Source: Atriophallophorus winterbourni
Lineage: Eukaryota; Platyhelminthes; Trematoda; Plagiorchiida; Microphallidae
Length of the DNA stretch: 64,000 bases
Assembly (NCBI GenBank): GCA_013407085.1
Contig: JACCGJ010000680.1
Coordinates: 62,001-126,000, forward strand
Direction: 5' to 3'
Shown: piece after piece, positions 1 through 12,364 of the stretch
Position numbering within the stretch: the stretch's first letter is position 1
Layout of the letters: every line of letters starts with the position of its first letter
Notes under the pieces: generated by a model
Told to the model about the DNA's origin: nothing
Databases searched by the model: none
What the model saw: only the letters and a program-made list of their open reading frames with translations
Position numbers and translations under genes: made by a program

Positions 1-2045
1 AGTGCTTGACCACTTTGTGTTTCTGTATACGAAAACAATGTATATTTAACACGGTCTCCCAAGTATATTTACTAATTTTCCACTGTTTCATGTTTCACTG
101 ATGCTTGACTTGGTGGCTCCATCTGATGAAGATAAACAGACAAACACCGTTTATGGTGAGTAAGTGTTTGCAATGTGAACAATATTATACATTAACTAGT
201 GTGTTTTCCTATATTGTGGAGGTGCCAAGTGCATTAGTGATGAGTGCGAATCACAAGCTCTCGAATGATATGCAGTTCTTTCGCACCGGCACAATCCATG
301 AGCATGAAATGTCGAAAAGTTCGACGTCGATTATTGCGAATCGTAATATTTCGGGTTACGGAAGAGTTTATTAGAACGGCTCAAGCGACAACATTTTCGG
401 AAGTATGAGAAGATGGACAACGTCAGCCGCAATCGAACGATATACAATTTCTTATCGTCGGTCAAACGATCCCTGGGTGGCGATGGCTTGAAGTATCCCG
501 GTTGGCACGAAATCGATTGACAAATCAAATCGAAGTGACAACTGGGACAGACATGTTTGGCATCAGTGTTGTAATTGTTTGCTTTTCCTTTATAAGATAG
601 GCGTGTGTTTTGTTATTTGTCTTGCGCGTAATAAACGCCCTTGACCAATCGTCTTTCCTCTTGTATTGTGGGATTCGTGGTTGAACGCGATTGAGCTGGG
701 CATATTGACTTCAGCGATGAGGTTGAGCCTATGAAACCGAAATGTGATAATTGGTCAGATGTTCGCCACCTGCCACTTGTTGACCTGAAATAAACTGACG
801 CAATCATTTCCGGCCGCTCTCTACCCTCACTCGCCTGAATGTCACACTATTGACAATTACCGCTCTCGCGATCTTTATCCATCCAGAATACTTTTTCCAT
901 TTTGTGCATATGCGCATGAACTTCATATTGATGTCCGATTGGTCGAGTGGGTAAAATTGTGATAAACATTAATTCCTTTGATTAACTCCCCTGCTTTGGC
1001 AATGGGCCTCAATCCTTTACCTTTCAAGTGCATTCAAATACTTTTTGTATGTTATTTTTCCCGTTGAGAAATCTGCTGGTTTACCAAGCAAAACTATGCT
1101 GTTTAAAGTAATGTGTTGCTCACATCCCCATCCCTTGCTGTTTAAATATTTCATGATTTTTACACTTTTTCAGCTAATCAAAATAGGCGTCAAAAATGGC
1201 TTAATTTGTGAATTAATAAAGATTTTAAACAAGTTACGCTTGTACGACACTGTTGAACCAAATTTATCGGACCAACCTCAAAAGTCACATCTGCCCTAAC
1301 GCATGTAGATTGGGTTTGAACGTTTGCATGCACTCCATGTGTGATTGCAATGCATGAAATAAGAATTTTCCGTCACAGCTTTCATTTATTTGGTATAATC
1401 ATGCACATGCGTAATAACGTATGTACTGCATTATAAGGGAAGGTTTACTAGAAAGATAAATATAACCTTTTACTGTCATAAGTATTGTGAATGAGAAGGC
1501 AGAATTTTTATTGAATATACGTCAAATGTTTGATGACTTTTGACCAATCAAATCCAGCCACCACTTGACATGTTCACTCTCGGTTAATTTTAGTTGGGTT
1601 CCATCGGAAATGATGTGTTTTTTGTTCAGAAAACACATTGGAAAACTTAATGCGCGCATGCATTCATTTTGAAAGGATTCTCAAACGTGAATGTAATACT
1701 TATTTACAGTAATGTGTTGCCTGATTGTACCCACGCCTTCTAGTTGAGGCGCCAGTGGCGCCTAAACTTTTTCGGTCGAAATACTCTCCATAAACGACTG
1801 GTACTTTGCTTTGTGCTTTTCCCACAATTTCTGATTTTAGAACCAATTAATGGCAATCAATCCTAGATAGAAAAATGCATTTTTTGGAAATCGCAAAAAT
1901 GATTTCACAAATCTTTAAGCATAACGTAATTCAACTGAACTGCTACAATTTAGGAGATTTCTCCATGATCTATTAACAAAAAGATGAAAGTTTAGTAAAT
2001 TTCTTATTTTCCGTTGCTCGGTTTGGAAATTTGGTACATGCGTAT
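1..2045. other. Region 3' of the innexin gene
   Basis: Apart from the R3 copy (200-810), an R1 trace (about 1105-1140) and a 17-nt GC palindrome (1746-1762), I see no genes. AATAAA-like signals on the minus strand occur at 1386 and about 1512, but none can be assigned to the innexin transcript. Confidence 0.5.
200..810 (+). repeat. Dispersed repeat R3 (LTR-like), copy 1
   Basis: Shares with 20085-20480, 35165-35550, 11165-11710 and 52895-53075 an ordered set of blocks: GAACGGCTC..., GAAGATGGACAACGTCAGCC, GATTGACAAATCAAATCGAA and an AATAAACGCCC-like block. The AATAAA and the order suggest a solo LTR of a Gypsy-type element, but no pol or gag was seen. Confidence 0.4.
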
Positions 2046-2685
2046 TTAAACAATACTATCTGAACTTGAGTCACCTCGAAAATGCTGAATATCATCGGCA
2101 TGCAACACTTTAAAATCGCTAATGGAATGTTGATGAAAACAGAGTTGTGAATGTGTACACAAGCCGGGTCGGTACAGATTATTTCTAGGTTGTGTGGCAA
2201 AATTCGACAGGTTCGTCCTTGATAAGTTTTGGTAGGCCTCCGGTACTTGTGTGTGTGAAACATTGGTCATCTTCAAGCCTCGATCCGTACGTTTGTCCAT
2301 CAGTTGACATCGGTTGTTCTGATTCAATTGATGCTGCCTCTGGCAAAATATTTCCCATAAATGATAAATAAGCTCACCGGATACAAGTTCGCCCGCGTTG
2401 ATCGAGATTAACCACAAAATTATCACTCCGTTGCGATCCAAGTACGTGTCCACAAAGCTTTTGAGCGATGCTTGATCAGGTTGAGTGCCACGACCAACGG
2501 AGTATTTCCATGGGATCAGTAAATTTTGGATGAACATAATGCGACTGGATGTAGAGCTGAGGCGAGAAAGCCATTTGATCAGACTGTAAGCGGTCAAACC
2601 GAGCAGGAACACCATCCAAAACCATAGGAAAACGTAAATCTTCTCAAGGAATAGGTTTAGTGGTAGTACACATTGTAGTGTGTAT
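2046..2685 (-). CDS. Innexin exon 5: TM4 and C-terminal tail
   Basis: The exon starts after the acceptor TTTATCCTACAG with one base that completes the Lys codon begun in exon 4, and runs to a stop at 2046. It encodes residues 593-804. YTLQCVLPLNLFLEKIYVFL (593-612) is the innexin end-of-loop-2 signature; C597 pairs with C580 with 16 residues between them. TM4 is about 606-629 (WFWMVFLLGL). After it come FVDTYLDRNGVIILWLIS and NAGELVSGELIYHLW, a conserved membrane-proximal tail. The last 90 residues are Asn/Gln/Ser-rich and unrecognised. A longer open frame extends upstream to 2750, but it would bypass the acceptor and break the match to exon 4. Confidence 0.88.
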
Positions 2686-4193
2686 CTGTAGGATAAACAA
2701 ATAGTAAATTGAGAATAATCCAGCAAGTCTTCGGGAGTCATGATAGGCAATTATGTTGAGCGCATGTCACGTGTTTAATCTCATTACCTATGAGTTTACA
2801 AGCCAACATATCTCATGGTTCAAATTTATACAACTATTGAGTCTTGGTGATCGATATATTAGAGATCTCAATCAATTTTGAGAAACTCGATGCACTAAAT
2901 GTAGAGGTTTCAAAATTACATGCCAACTATTGGTGATTAATTAAATTGCAGAGTTTCAACACTGTGAACCACACTCTCTCCGTCATTCGTGAAAGTTCAT
3001 TCTAAACAACACCAAATGACAGAGCATGAAGCTTGCTGTACCTTGTTTTCTCGATCAAAGTAAATATTATTAAACATATTGTTGTGAGACACAAGAATAC
3101 TCATTTGAAATCAAGCATGGTTGTGGGAATCATTTGTCCGAATTCGACACTGTGATAGTTACGAGTTGTAGCTACCCAAGTGTATATCCACTAACAATGG
3201 TCAGGCCGAGCCTCTGTTGTGCTGTTTTAGAAGAGTTCCAAAGGATGCAAGGGTAATCGCATTTTTTACGATAGTTTAAATCCGTTTTAGCTGAAACTGA
3301 GTTAACAAAGTGATTTAAAACATACTGCGATAGACGAATTGGGAAAAACGGGAAGAATATAAAACTTCAATGTATTGTGGTGCTCACATTTCCATCACGT
3401 GCTCTCCATAACTGGTTTCTGGCAGAATGCAATCTAATTAATCTTCGTTGTATAGAATTTTGTCATGGGATTACATACGGGATCAGAAGCTACCATCAAA
3501 ACTTGAGTTGAAATAATCGTTAAAACTAATGTATTTTTATGATTTCGCCTCATTTTTTCACACCATTCAATCAAGCAGTATCGTAAGGCAGACGAAAGTA
3601 GACAGAGTAACATACATTATCACGAAAGATGTACAAAACTGAAATATCGTAATGAGAACAACGTAAAAGTATTTGTAATATGCCAACGGCTCTCGCCCAA
3701 CTTTTAAATTAATTGATCTAAATTGATTAGGACACAATGGGTTGTTGATTTTCTGGGTCAGTGACTAGGTCTTTTTCTACATTTAGAGGAACATTTCTTG
3801 TAAATTAATCATTTCTCGGAAGTCAGTCTTGTCTTGTTAACTCCACTTTTGTGAGAAATAAACACGTTTTGAAACCCAAAATTTTTTGTTAAAATCTTAG
3901 TTTGCATGTACATGCTGGAAATCTTGAATGTTGTTGTGGATTGTTAAAAGATGAAACAGAACACGATCGGACGGAATATGTTTTTAAATAATGTGTTTTA
4001 ATGATGGTTGCCTATCGAAATATAACAGTAATCAACATTTGCCAAATTTCAACCAGTGAACCACAAACAATGCTTAAAAATTTAAAATTTGGAATCTATT
4101 AACAAAAATACAAAATAGGCGATGTTGTTGTGACGAGTTTGCAAACTTGGCGGGATTACAGGATGAATCAAAATACAAATTTTGGGAACTCAC
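2686..4193 (-). other. Innexin intron 4
   Basis: AT-rich intron with proper ends. I see only a trace of dispersed repeat R1 near 3370-3430 (TTCTGGCAGAATGC preceded by a CTCACATTTCCATCAC-like block). Nothing else is recognisable. Confidence 0.6.
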
Positions 4194-4713
4194 TTGTAGT
4201 TTTTGCCAGATTTCTTCGTTTCGAAATCACAATATGTTACTCGTGGAAAATTTCCTGTTTGTGACCACTTTCTCCCTTCTATCAAATCGCGCAAAAGATA
4301 GAAACCGAAAAAATACGAATCGATGCCCAAGAAATGTGGCATAAACCAAAGTTGTGCTACGAGATTCAAAATATACAGAAATTTGATAGTTGTGTACAAA
4401 AAGAATAGAAAACTGTTGCTTCGATTGATACATTTACAACGTTTCGCATTCCGTAACCAGTGGCACAAGCATCCAGGAATGAGACAGACTAGAAAGATGA
4501 TCACCCGGATGCTGGTTAGAAGCAGTCGAAAGATTGCTCGAAGTGATGTACGGATGCAGCGAATCACTACTCCGGTAGTGTACGTATTTCTCCGCTCATT
4601 TATCTTACTCTTCCTGTGGTCCGTGGGATTTGAACTGACCGGGTCGCAACACCGAAAACAAGAACCAGCATTTGTAGTGGGACAGAACCCTTGCGTTCTA
4701 CTGCATTTCAAGG
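4194..4713 (-). CDS. Innexin exon 4: end of cytoplasmic loop, TM3, second extracellular loop
   Basis: The acceptor is a pyrimidine-rich tract ending CCATTCAG. Two bases then complete a Pro codon with exon 3. The exon ends at CTACAA|GTGAGT and encodes residues 419 to the first two bases of 592. FLFFLYTTIKFLYILNLVAQ (520-539) is TM3. It is followed by HFLGIDSYFFGFYLLRDL and EGRKWSQTGNFPRVTYCDFE, the best-conserved innexin block, with C580 as the first cysteine of loop 2. Before TM3 lies an unusual hydrophobic stretch (about 487-505, IRVIIFLVCLIPGCLCHWL) and many cysteines, including CFRCC and RCKC. A fifth membrane segment would invert topology, so a re-entrant or palmitoylated segment is more likely if it is real. 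Confidence 0.88.
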
Positions 4714-7700
4714 CTGAATGGAGTAGAAATAATTTAAGCATCATCAAGATGTAATTTTGTGTTGGCATAAAACAAAAGTATCATTATCCGAGAAATCTTT
4801 TACCGAAAACTACAAATGTACTACGGAAGATTTTAAACCTTCGTCAACTGGACCTGCAATAATAATTTGAATAATGTCCTTTTTAAAAATATTAAAAGTA
4901 TAAAACACTGTTCAGCTGCTTCATTACAAAATATTCATATATTCGAATCCTATTGTACCAATATAATAATAAATATTTATAAAACAATTGAGGTATAAAA
5001 CAGTAATTAGGGGGCGGTAATATAGACAATTGTTGCTGGATAGTGCTTTATGAAGTTTCAGAGGGTGGTTGTGGTACGGAACCCATGAATGTTGCGTCAA
5101 ATCCATATGACCCGGACTTAAAGAATACATTTAATCCTGAAAGGGGTATGGAATATAAACTTTTATGCCGACATAAATCTTGCTTTTGCGTAGTTTTAAT
5201 TGATATGTACAAAAGGTCAACGTTTATTTATAGATTTATTCATAGATGCCATGCCGGAAAAAAGCTAAGCCTTACACGACTCACAAAAATGTACATCGGG
5301 CCAGTTGGTACAAATATAATCAAAAATATTGTTATATTATTGTCAAACGTAAAAATATACTTGTACATATAGTGAGTTTTAAAAAGCGTCAAAGGTTTCG
5401 GATTGTGCCATGTGAGTAGGTAAACTGTTACACAAGTTCACATTGCAATCGGAAAATGCGTCTTTGCGGCAGTACAACCTGCTATTCTGTTGGCAAAGAT
5501 TAGATTGGTGACCAAGCAGATGTGTGTTGTTTCAAAGTTTTTACAAACGGCTGCATGGATGATTTACTTGATTTCGTATTTCGTATGGATAATTAGAAAG
5601 TCAATGGACGATCTTTGTCGCTCTGCGTTGTGAAGTTTCCAATAGCTCAATGTCTTTTTTCAGCCAAGGATCCCATACCGGGATAGCATATTTGATATGA
5701 GGGCGGAGATAGGTTGAAATCACTTTGCAGGTTATATTGGTGTCAAACGAATCTAGGGCTCTTCTGTGAAGAACAAGTTGCTTTCAGCTTTAAAGCCATC
5801 GAGTCGGCATTGCATTGAGTTTCCTGAGTCAGACTGAATGATCACACCCATATTTTTTTCGGAGGAAGCGGGTTTAACAACTGTTCGACTTATGTAATAT
5901 TCGTTGTTCAACTTGCTGTTGTATTAAAATTAGCTGCATTTCGTGGTATTAATTGGCCAAGGTTCAATGAGTGGCTGTGAGCGTTGCAGCCTCGATATAA
6001 TTTTCATCGGTGTTTCAAGTTGGCTTGTAGAAGAAAGAAAGAATAGATTAGCTGTTTATTGTATAATTCCAAATTCCAATCTTCGTGTTTTTTTTACATT
6101 ATCTTCTACCCCATTTGAATCAATCTATCGTGTTTATTTATATTGTGTATTTAATATATTTTGTCTCGTGTCCCTAAAGTAGTACGTATTCACTAGTTTG
6201 AATATTTGACTCGCATTTGTCCTAACACGCCTTTGGATTTCGCAGCCTACTCGAACGCATCGTTGCTTATTGTCAATCACAATGCTGACATTTTTCGAGT
6301 TTCTCGTTGTATACTCTTGTCAAATGTGCCTAGCATTTGGTGTGTGTGTAATGGAAATGTGTGAAAATGCGGATTTTGTTTCAAGCCCGTGGGCTTAACC
6401 CTTCAAAATGCGTTTGAGGAAATGTTAATGAAAGAGTTAGTCGTGGCAACCTCAACCAAAAGTGGATTACAAGCTCCACTGGTTTACCAATCCTCCACTG
6501 TTTCAAGGCATACGGATTTTGACCCTACTGTCCTTACTTGATGACGGCAAACATCACGAAAACGGTTTTGGAGTGTGGGTGATCGAGAAGCATAAAAATG
6601 TCATTTTTGTCTAGCCATTATTAATTGAATTATCAGCGAGGATTTCGCTTACAACTCGAAGGCAATTTTTACTATTTTTAACTCGCCCACCGAGCGTGGG
6701 AACATGACTCATACAAATCTCTGGCATATGATGATGCGATTATTAGGACGAATACGCTCGATGATTGAAAAAAGCAATTATCACAGAACAACAATCATAT
6801 TTTAGTAAATTTTCGTCATGAAGTCAATTTTACAGCTTTAGAGTTCATAAATTAAAGCAAGCTCATATCAACGTTAACATCAACAACGTCTATTTACTTG
6901 ATTTAACTTTGGGAAAATATCTAGTAAAATGATCAAACATTTTTCTTTTCGTGAATATGAAGCAATTTATACAAAAACTCACAAACAGTATTTATCCCTA
7001 CATATTTTACTGCTCCCCATCCCTTACACACCACGACCGGTTTCTGGCTATTTGCGGTCTTTTAAATTGAGTGAATGATCTTATTTTTCTAAATAGGCTA
7101 AGCTAAACGCATGTGTCATTTAACTGAATACTCTCTATTTTTGAAACAAATGCATTAAAAATTAGGGTAACAAAATTTTTTGCTTGTGATTAATCGTAAC
7201 TTTAGATCCATGTCTATCTGAACACCTGCTACAGTTTATTAATTATTTATTTAATACGATCTTTCCTTGAATAATTCAGTGAATCGTAGGAAGATGTATG
7301 AAATGACTGACATAGGTGTATAAATTTAGGTTTCTAATTTCAAATACAAGGATAATGCAGGTAATGGAATATTCAATATTTCAATGAATTTGCGAAAAAC
7401 CCAATTATTCTTGGCTCAATTTAATTCAATGTATTGAGATTTAAATGTCAGCAATTCAGGTATACGCTTGTATTACTAACTGCTAATTTGAAAGAACATC
7501 AAGATTCGAGAATTATGGGTAGATAAGAAATTGGGGATGACAATAAACTATACATGGAATGTAATGTTGATCGGACAGACACAAACAATCTTTGAATAAA
7601 CGATCCACACAATTGACCGGATCAAGTGAAATGGCTTGTTTTCGTTTTTTTTGAAAAAAGTAATTATTGTAGGTCACTGTTGATTCGTTTCGCACATCTA

Positions 7701-9001
7701 ACCATTGGATGATCGCTGGCTATGTAATTGTAGGGGATTTGAACGCTTAAAAACTATTCAATTTCATATGTTTTGTGCATTTTAATATAGTTTGAAAAGC
7801 TGTATAATCCCTGTGATAATACCCAACAGATCGAATCATTAAAAGTTGAGCAAAATTAAAACATTAGTGCCAGATGTAAGTAATAAATAAATAAAGCTAA
7901 TTAATTGATTATTAGATGAATGGGTACCGAAAGAATCCTTGGATATTTTCATGACAACAAATAATTGGACCTTTGGAAAAAACGCGGAGACATTGTTTCA
8001 GATAAATATATAATTATAATGCAGTTCATTGGATTGATAAAAATAGGGATAGTCGGAGTTTGACATGAATATAAAATAGCAGGATATTTAACCAGTGCAA
8101 TCTGTTGCTCAGATCCTTCGGATGCACAAATCACTACCGGTTTCTAGCTGTTTGCCGTCATCTTGTGGATTAATTCCAGTGAGCCTTGAAACAGTGGATA
8201 CGTGGTAAACAAAGTTATACTTGAATGCCACTGTTGCATAGGGTTCGTACAACGAACCACGATGTTCAAACACAGAATCACATCGTGATTCGTGGTCAAG
8301 GGCTCGAGGCGGTCATGACTGAACAGGCGAGATATGTAGGTTTATTTGTAGAATTAGAAATTAAATGAACATGCTGTTTAACAAAAAATGTAAAAGTGAA
8401 ATAAATAAGTATATATTTTGACAGGTTGATATAAATATGGATAGAGAGAAAGATAGATAGAGAGATAAATGCTGGATAGAGTGAAAGACCTATTCATTGT
8501 CTATTTGATGGAGATCTATGAATTTATTTTGCATTTAAGCCTTTAAGCGTGATAATTTATTCCGAATATAAAGTTTCACACAAATTGAATGAGAGATTTT
8601 TTAAATGAGCGATCGTCGACCTCACTGTTACTTCAAAGATGCATAGTTAAATGAAGAGAAGTTAAATTATTTCATAGAATATCAATAGCTGGAATTTTAT
8701 GCATTCAAGGTGTACAAACATGTCTGATGCTTTATATACCTTGATCCATTTTTATGATATATTTATCATTCAGACTCACAAAATATCTGGTAATACTAAA
8801 AGTAATCCTTGATTATCTTCAAACTTCATGCTTATTTTAATTTAACACTTTTAAAACGAACTTAGTAAAACTGTGAACTATCTTCGTCGATTCACTCACG
8901 TCCTTATAATACACCTCTAAACATTTAATTGATTCATTACCAACTATTTTGTTGCTTCACTGTAAAAAAATCTGTAAAAAACCAAAAATTAGTAAACTCA
9001 C
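4714..9001 (-). other. Innexin intron 3
   Basis: A 4.3-kb intron holding a CR1 remnant (5282-5790) and pieces of dispersed repeat R1 (about 6475-6600, 7010-7060, 8130-8215). At 8258-8274 there is a small hairpin, GGTTCGT/ACGAACC. The rest is AT-rich sequence without recognisable coding or structure. Confidence 0.6.
5282..5790 (-). mobile_element. CR1-like LINE 3' fragment
   Basis: On the minus strand SRYGILG and KKTLSYWKL match the Y..PVW.PWLKKDI..LE block. The 3' part shares a string around 5282-5350 with the element at 50577 (CACAAAA.GTACATCGGG and TATTGTCAAACGTAAAAA). Confidence 0.55.
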
Positions 9002-9494
9002 GAGTGAAATTACATATGCTACGTCGGTGAGCACTCTTGCTTTTGTTCTTACAGAAACAGGAAGTTGGCCACAGACAAAAGCATGATGTTTTGCTTGTGT
9101 GTTTTTTGTTCGCAGCATGTTCATCTTTGTTGTGTTTCATCTTACTCGTTAAGCGCCGAGGCGGCGATGGAGCTGCGAACTTTTTGTGACTTCTTTGTAT
9201 AGTCGGAATCAAATCAATATTGCTGATGCTACTAACACCCGGAGTTCGTCGAATAAAATTATTCGTGACTGGGATCGCAGAGTACCCCTGGTCGTCACCG
9301 CCAGGCATTTTTGTTGACGTAATCCGAATTGACTGCGGAATGTTTACACGCCAGCGTTTGTATTGCCGACGGTAAATCACAGCATCCATGTAGCACGCTA
9401 AACCCTTCGCGCCTTCTGAGGTGGGTGTGGATGTGTTAGAGGTGAGCTGTATTGCGCCTCTCAGTATACGCTGAACGTGGAATCCAGATGTATT
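9002..9494 (-). CDS. Innexin exon 3: expanded cytoplasmic loop
   Basis: The exon starts in phase 0 after a good acceptor (TTTCATTTCAG, ending at 9495) and ends at ACTC|GTGAGT, leaving one base. It encodes residues 255-418. The first part, NTSGFHVQRILRGA and later YMDAVIYRRQYKRW, matches the usual innexin pattern of a conserved SG followed by an (R)xYR motif after TM2. The remainder, about 110 residues, is low-complexity, Lys/Arg/Ser-rich and unlike other innexins I know. It contains two CFC triplets (CFCLWPTSCFC, about residues 392-402). No enzymatic domain is visible. The basic, polar character suits a cytoplasmic loop that could be a regulatory or binding region, which is inference. Confidence 0.8.
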
Positions 9495-9719
9495 CTGAAA
9501 TGAAAAATAAATTACGAGGACTAATTTCGAAAAGTTTCCTGGCGGTATATTTGTAACTTATGTGCAAAATCGTGTAAGCGTAGAATCCATTTACTCTCTG
9601 ACTTAATAGTTGGCAATTTAATTAGTATGAGATTAATGAAAAAATCTCTGTTCGCAAGGTATTTGAAAATATTCGAGAAAGATCGGGAGTCCATAATCAT
9701 GAAAAGAAAGTTTGCAATG

Positions 9720-10330
9720 AATCGGTTAGAGCAGGGTTTTTGTAACGTTTCGATTTGAACACAGAAGCTTCGTCAGAACAAGGGTTTCAGTACGAACAAT
9801 GTTCAGGTTAAAAAGGTATTTTCTAGACCAATCCTGAGTACATTAGGATACACAGGCGAGATCAAGACAATTAATGACCCCCTAAATGCTGTGTTAACCC
9901 CTAAATTGTTAATCTTGTGTGCAGGTGCGAACAGCGTCCGCTGACCCGCTGTTTACGTAATCCATGTGCACATTAGGTGTAACGCACATTAATCCTTATC
10001 CGCTGCAGAACCGAACGTCAGATTGTTGAGATATCCGCCCCATCCACCTTGTTCACGCAATTCGCTCCAGCCTTTGTTATTTCAACTGCCTCAGCGTGAA
10101 GTTTTTCCCTATAAGATACGCAGTGACCCGTATCTCGCACGTGTTCAGCTAGGGCAGAATCCCGAATCAGTGATTGATATTCACTGGGATGGCGGGGTTT
10201 CTTTCCTACTCGTTTCCTATGTTCGTTTACTCTAATGCAAAGTTCTCTAGACGTTTGCCAAATGTATACACTCGCGCAACCCTTGCATTCGATTTTGTAG
10301 TTGCAGTTGGTCTCACAAATCTCTATTCTA
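9720..10330 (-). mobile_element. Penelope-like element, 3' fragment with GIY-YIG remains
   Basis: The minus strand reads CNYKIECKGCASVYIWQTSR, ELCIRVNEHRKRV and SALAEHVRDTGHCVSY, ending at a stop near 9997. C..C...Y(I)GQTSR..R..EH and a later AEH..TGH are the GIY-YIG endonuclease pattern of Penelope-like elements; here YIGQT has become YIWQT. About 230 nt downstream lies the string CTGACGA...CGAAACG. The reverse transcriptase is missing. Confidence 0.7.
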
Positions 10331-11164
10331 ATTAAAAAAATAAAAAACTTTTTAAATAAGCACGTGATTTTTTTTAAATTTCAATATACTGCGTTTCAAA
10401 ACATTTCAACCGTCATGGCATTTTTACCAATCATATTAATCGAATAAAAAGCTTTGCTCTATTGTTAGGAATGTAAAAATGACGAAGCCAAATATCGTAA
10501 GGTTTGAAACATCATCCTACAAAAAATCTGGACTGCGTTGAAACGAAAGGTTCTCGCCAATGCACGCAACTTGGGATGGGTTATGTCATGGATTGATTCT
10601 ACCGAAATGCTCAAGTATTTTTTTGGATCATTTTCATACTTACTAACGTCTGTTCCCCCTAAGGCGAATACGATTGATTCGAAGTTGGAGTATGGTGAGA
10701 ACTTACAACGTTGTTAGCCATCAATATTTCTTTAGTCATAAATGTTAGTTGGTCGTAGAACGCAGACAGTATATAAAATAGTTCAAGTGGTTAATTGGAA
10801 AACCTCAGCGGAAGAAATTTGAGTGGATAACTCGGTTGAATTACACAAAGAATATCTAATCTCATCAGGTACACGGAAGAACATATGTCTAAAATCAATA
10901 CTGTGTTTGACTAAAATTTAATTTTTCAGTATCGTTTTTATTGTACACACACTTTGAAACACTTTAGGTAATTATGAAAACCAAGTTAAAGCAGTATTGA
11001 GCCATTTTAACCAATGCATATGAATATTGTGAAAATAGCAAAAAGTTGACCGTTTGAAGCATTTTATGTTTAGGATGGTTGCTACTGAAATAGAAATAAG
11101 TTTCGGGAGGCTTTGTGTAGACCTATAAACGAATATCATATTGTTTGTGTGTGTAGTACACTTC

Positions 11165-11710
11165 CGATGTGTGCCAATCAGACGATATACAGAACACTAC
11201 TCAAAGGCGTAACATAATAGGTGGATGCGCTGAAAATACCAACGAAAAAATCGAAAACCTGTACAAATTTAGGTCTCGCAAGAGTTACATGAAATCGGCG
11301 TGGCAGATTAATATGGATATCTCAAGGTCGATCAGACGATTCCAACGTGTCTAGCACCGGAAAGGGCTCGGTTTTTAGGCGACCGACTGACAAAACAGAT
11401 TCAAATGATAGTTGGCACAGGCAAATTGAGGAGTTTGTTATGTTTACGAGATTCATTTAAAAACGTCAGAAGTGTGTTTTATTTTTCATTATGTGGTTAA
11501 TAAACGTTTGCCCAATTGGAAGTCCCTAGTGATGTGGGATTTGCGGGTAACCGTGATAAACTTCGAAAACGTTGACATCAAGGTTCAACGAATGGCGAAC
11601 CCGGTAAGTCACGCGGTTAATTTTGTATCGAATGTGTTCGAAGCCCGTGTAAACAACGCCAGAAATGTTAGGACTGTAAACGCGTCGAGTAAACTGACAT
11701 AATCATCATC
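11165..11710 (+). repeat. Dispersed repeat R3 (LTR-like), copy 2
   Basis: Has ACTGACAAAACAGATTCAAA, AATAAACGTTTGCCCAATTG and AAACTGACATAATCATCATC, aligned with 510-800 of copy 1. It lies in innexin intron 2. Confidence 0.35.
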
Positions 11711-11837
11711 CCTCCCTCTAAAATATGCTATTCGTAAATCTAGGAAATCAATTCAAAATCAATTGGTTAGGAGAATTTGAGCCAACTGGAGACAAGAAAT
11801 AGTGATTTGCGGAAAAAGAGTATAAATAAACACAAAC

Positions 11838-12067
11838 CTGAAAAATTCTCCATAAAGCACAGGGGATCACAAATCCTGCAGCCTGTATCGCGAGCACGAA
11901 AGGGGCCCACTGGTAATAGTGGACGACGGATTGTCGTTGTTCAGGTTGTGGTAATTTGTTTTGGACTTCCGCGAAATACGTGTTGCTAACCCAGCAATAA
12001 TGTTCAGCATATTCCTCCCAACCGCGGGAAAATTCTTGGGGTATCCAACATTGAAGAGGTAAACGCG
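11838..12067 (-). CDS. Innexin exon 2: first extracellular loop and TM2
   Basis: This 230-nt exon begins after the acceptor ATTTGCAG with two bases that complete a Ser codon with the last base of exon 1, and ends at CAG|GTTTGT. It encodes residues 178-254 with no stop. The first loop reads LQCWIPQEFSRGWEEYAEHY and then CWVSNTYF, giving the two conserved cysteines with 17 residues between them. YYQWAPF at 228-234 opens TM2; most family members have YYQWVPF, so Val is replaced by Ala. TM2 ends with CALWRIFQ, which reads straight into NTSGF of exon 3 as innexins do. The exon lies between an LTR-like repeat (11.16-11.71 kb) and an AT microsatellite (12.36-12.46 kb). Confidence 0.88.
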
Positions 12068-12364
12068 CTGCAAATGAGCGACAAGTCGCAGATCCAATGA
12101 TTGAAATACGGAACGTTTCGAAATTGAATAAAAATTATTCACAAAGTACATGGTCAAGAATGTTTAATTCGTCCTGCTGAAATACACCGAAGATGCGGGA
12201 ATCCAAGCTGAGACAATAGCCCCAAATCTTTAATTTAGTTAGTGTCTAGCTACCGATTTTAGCTAGATATACGTAGTGTTGCTTTCCAAATGTTACAAAG
12301 CGTATACTACAGATACAATAAAGAACGTTAGGCTAGCCGAAATTTGGCACAACATATCTATTGC

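Larger units (their letters stand above)
9495..11837 (-). other. Innexin intron 2
   Basis: Contains a Penelope-like element remnant (9720-10330) and an LTR-like dispersed repeat (about 11160-11710). The stretch 10330-11160 is AT-rich and shows nothing I can identify. Confidence 0.6.

Noticed and set aside
4323..4754. 143-codon plus-strand open frame
   Set aside because: Antisense to innexin exon 4.
8937..9001. Extension of the exon 3 reading frame to 8937
   Set aside because: The GTGAGT donor at 8996-9001 matches the phase of exon 4, and the extension is low-complexity.
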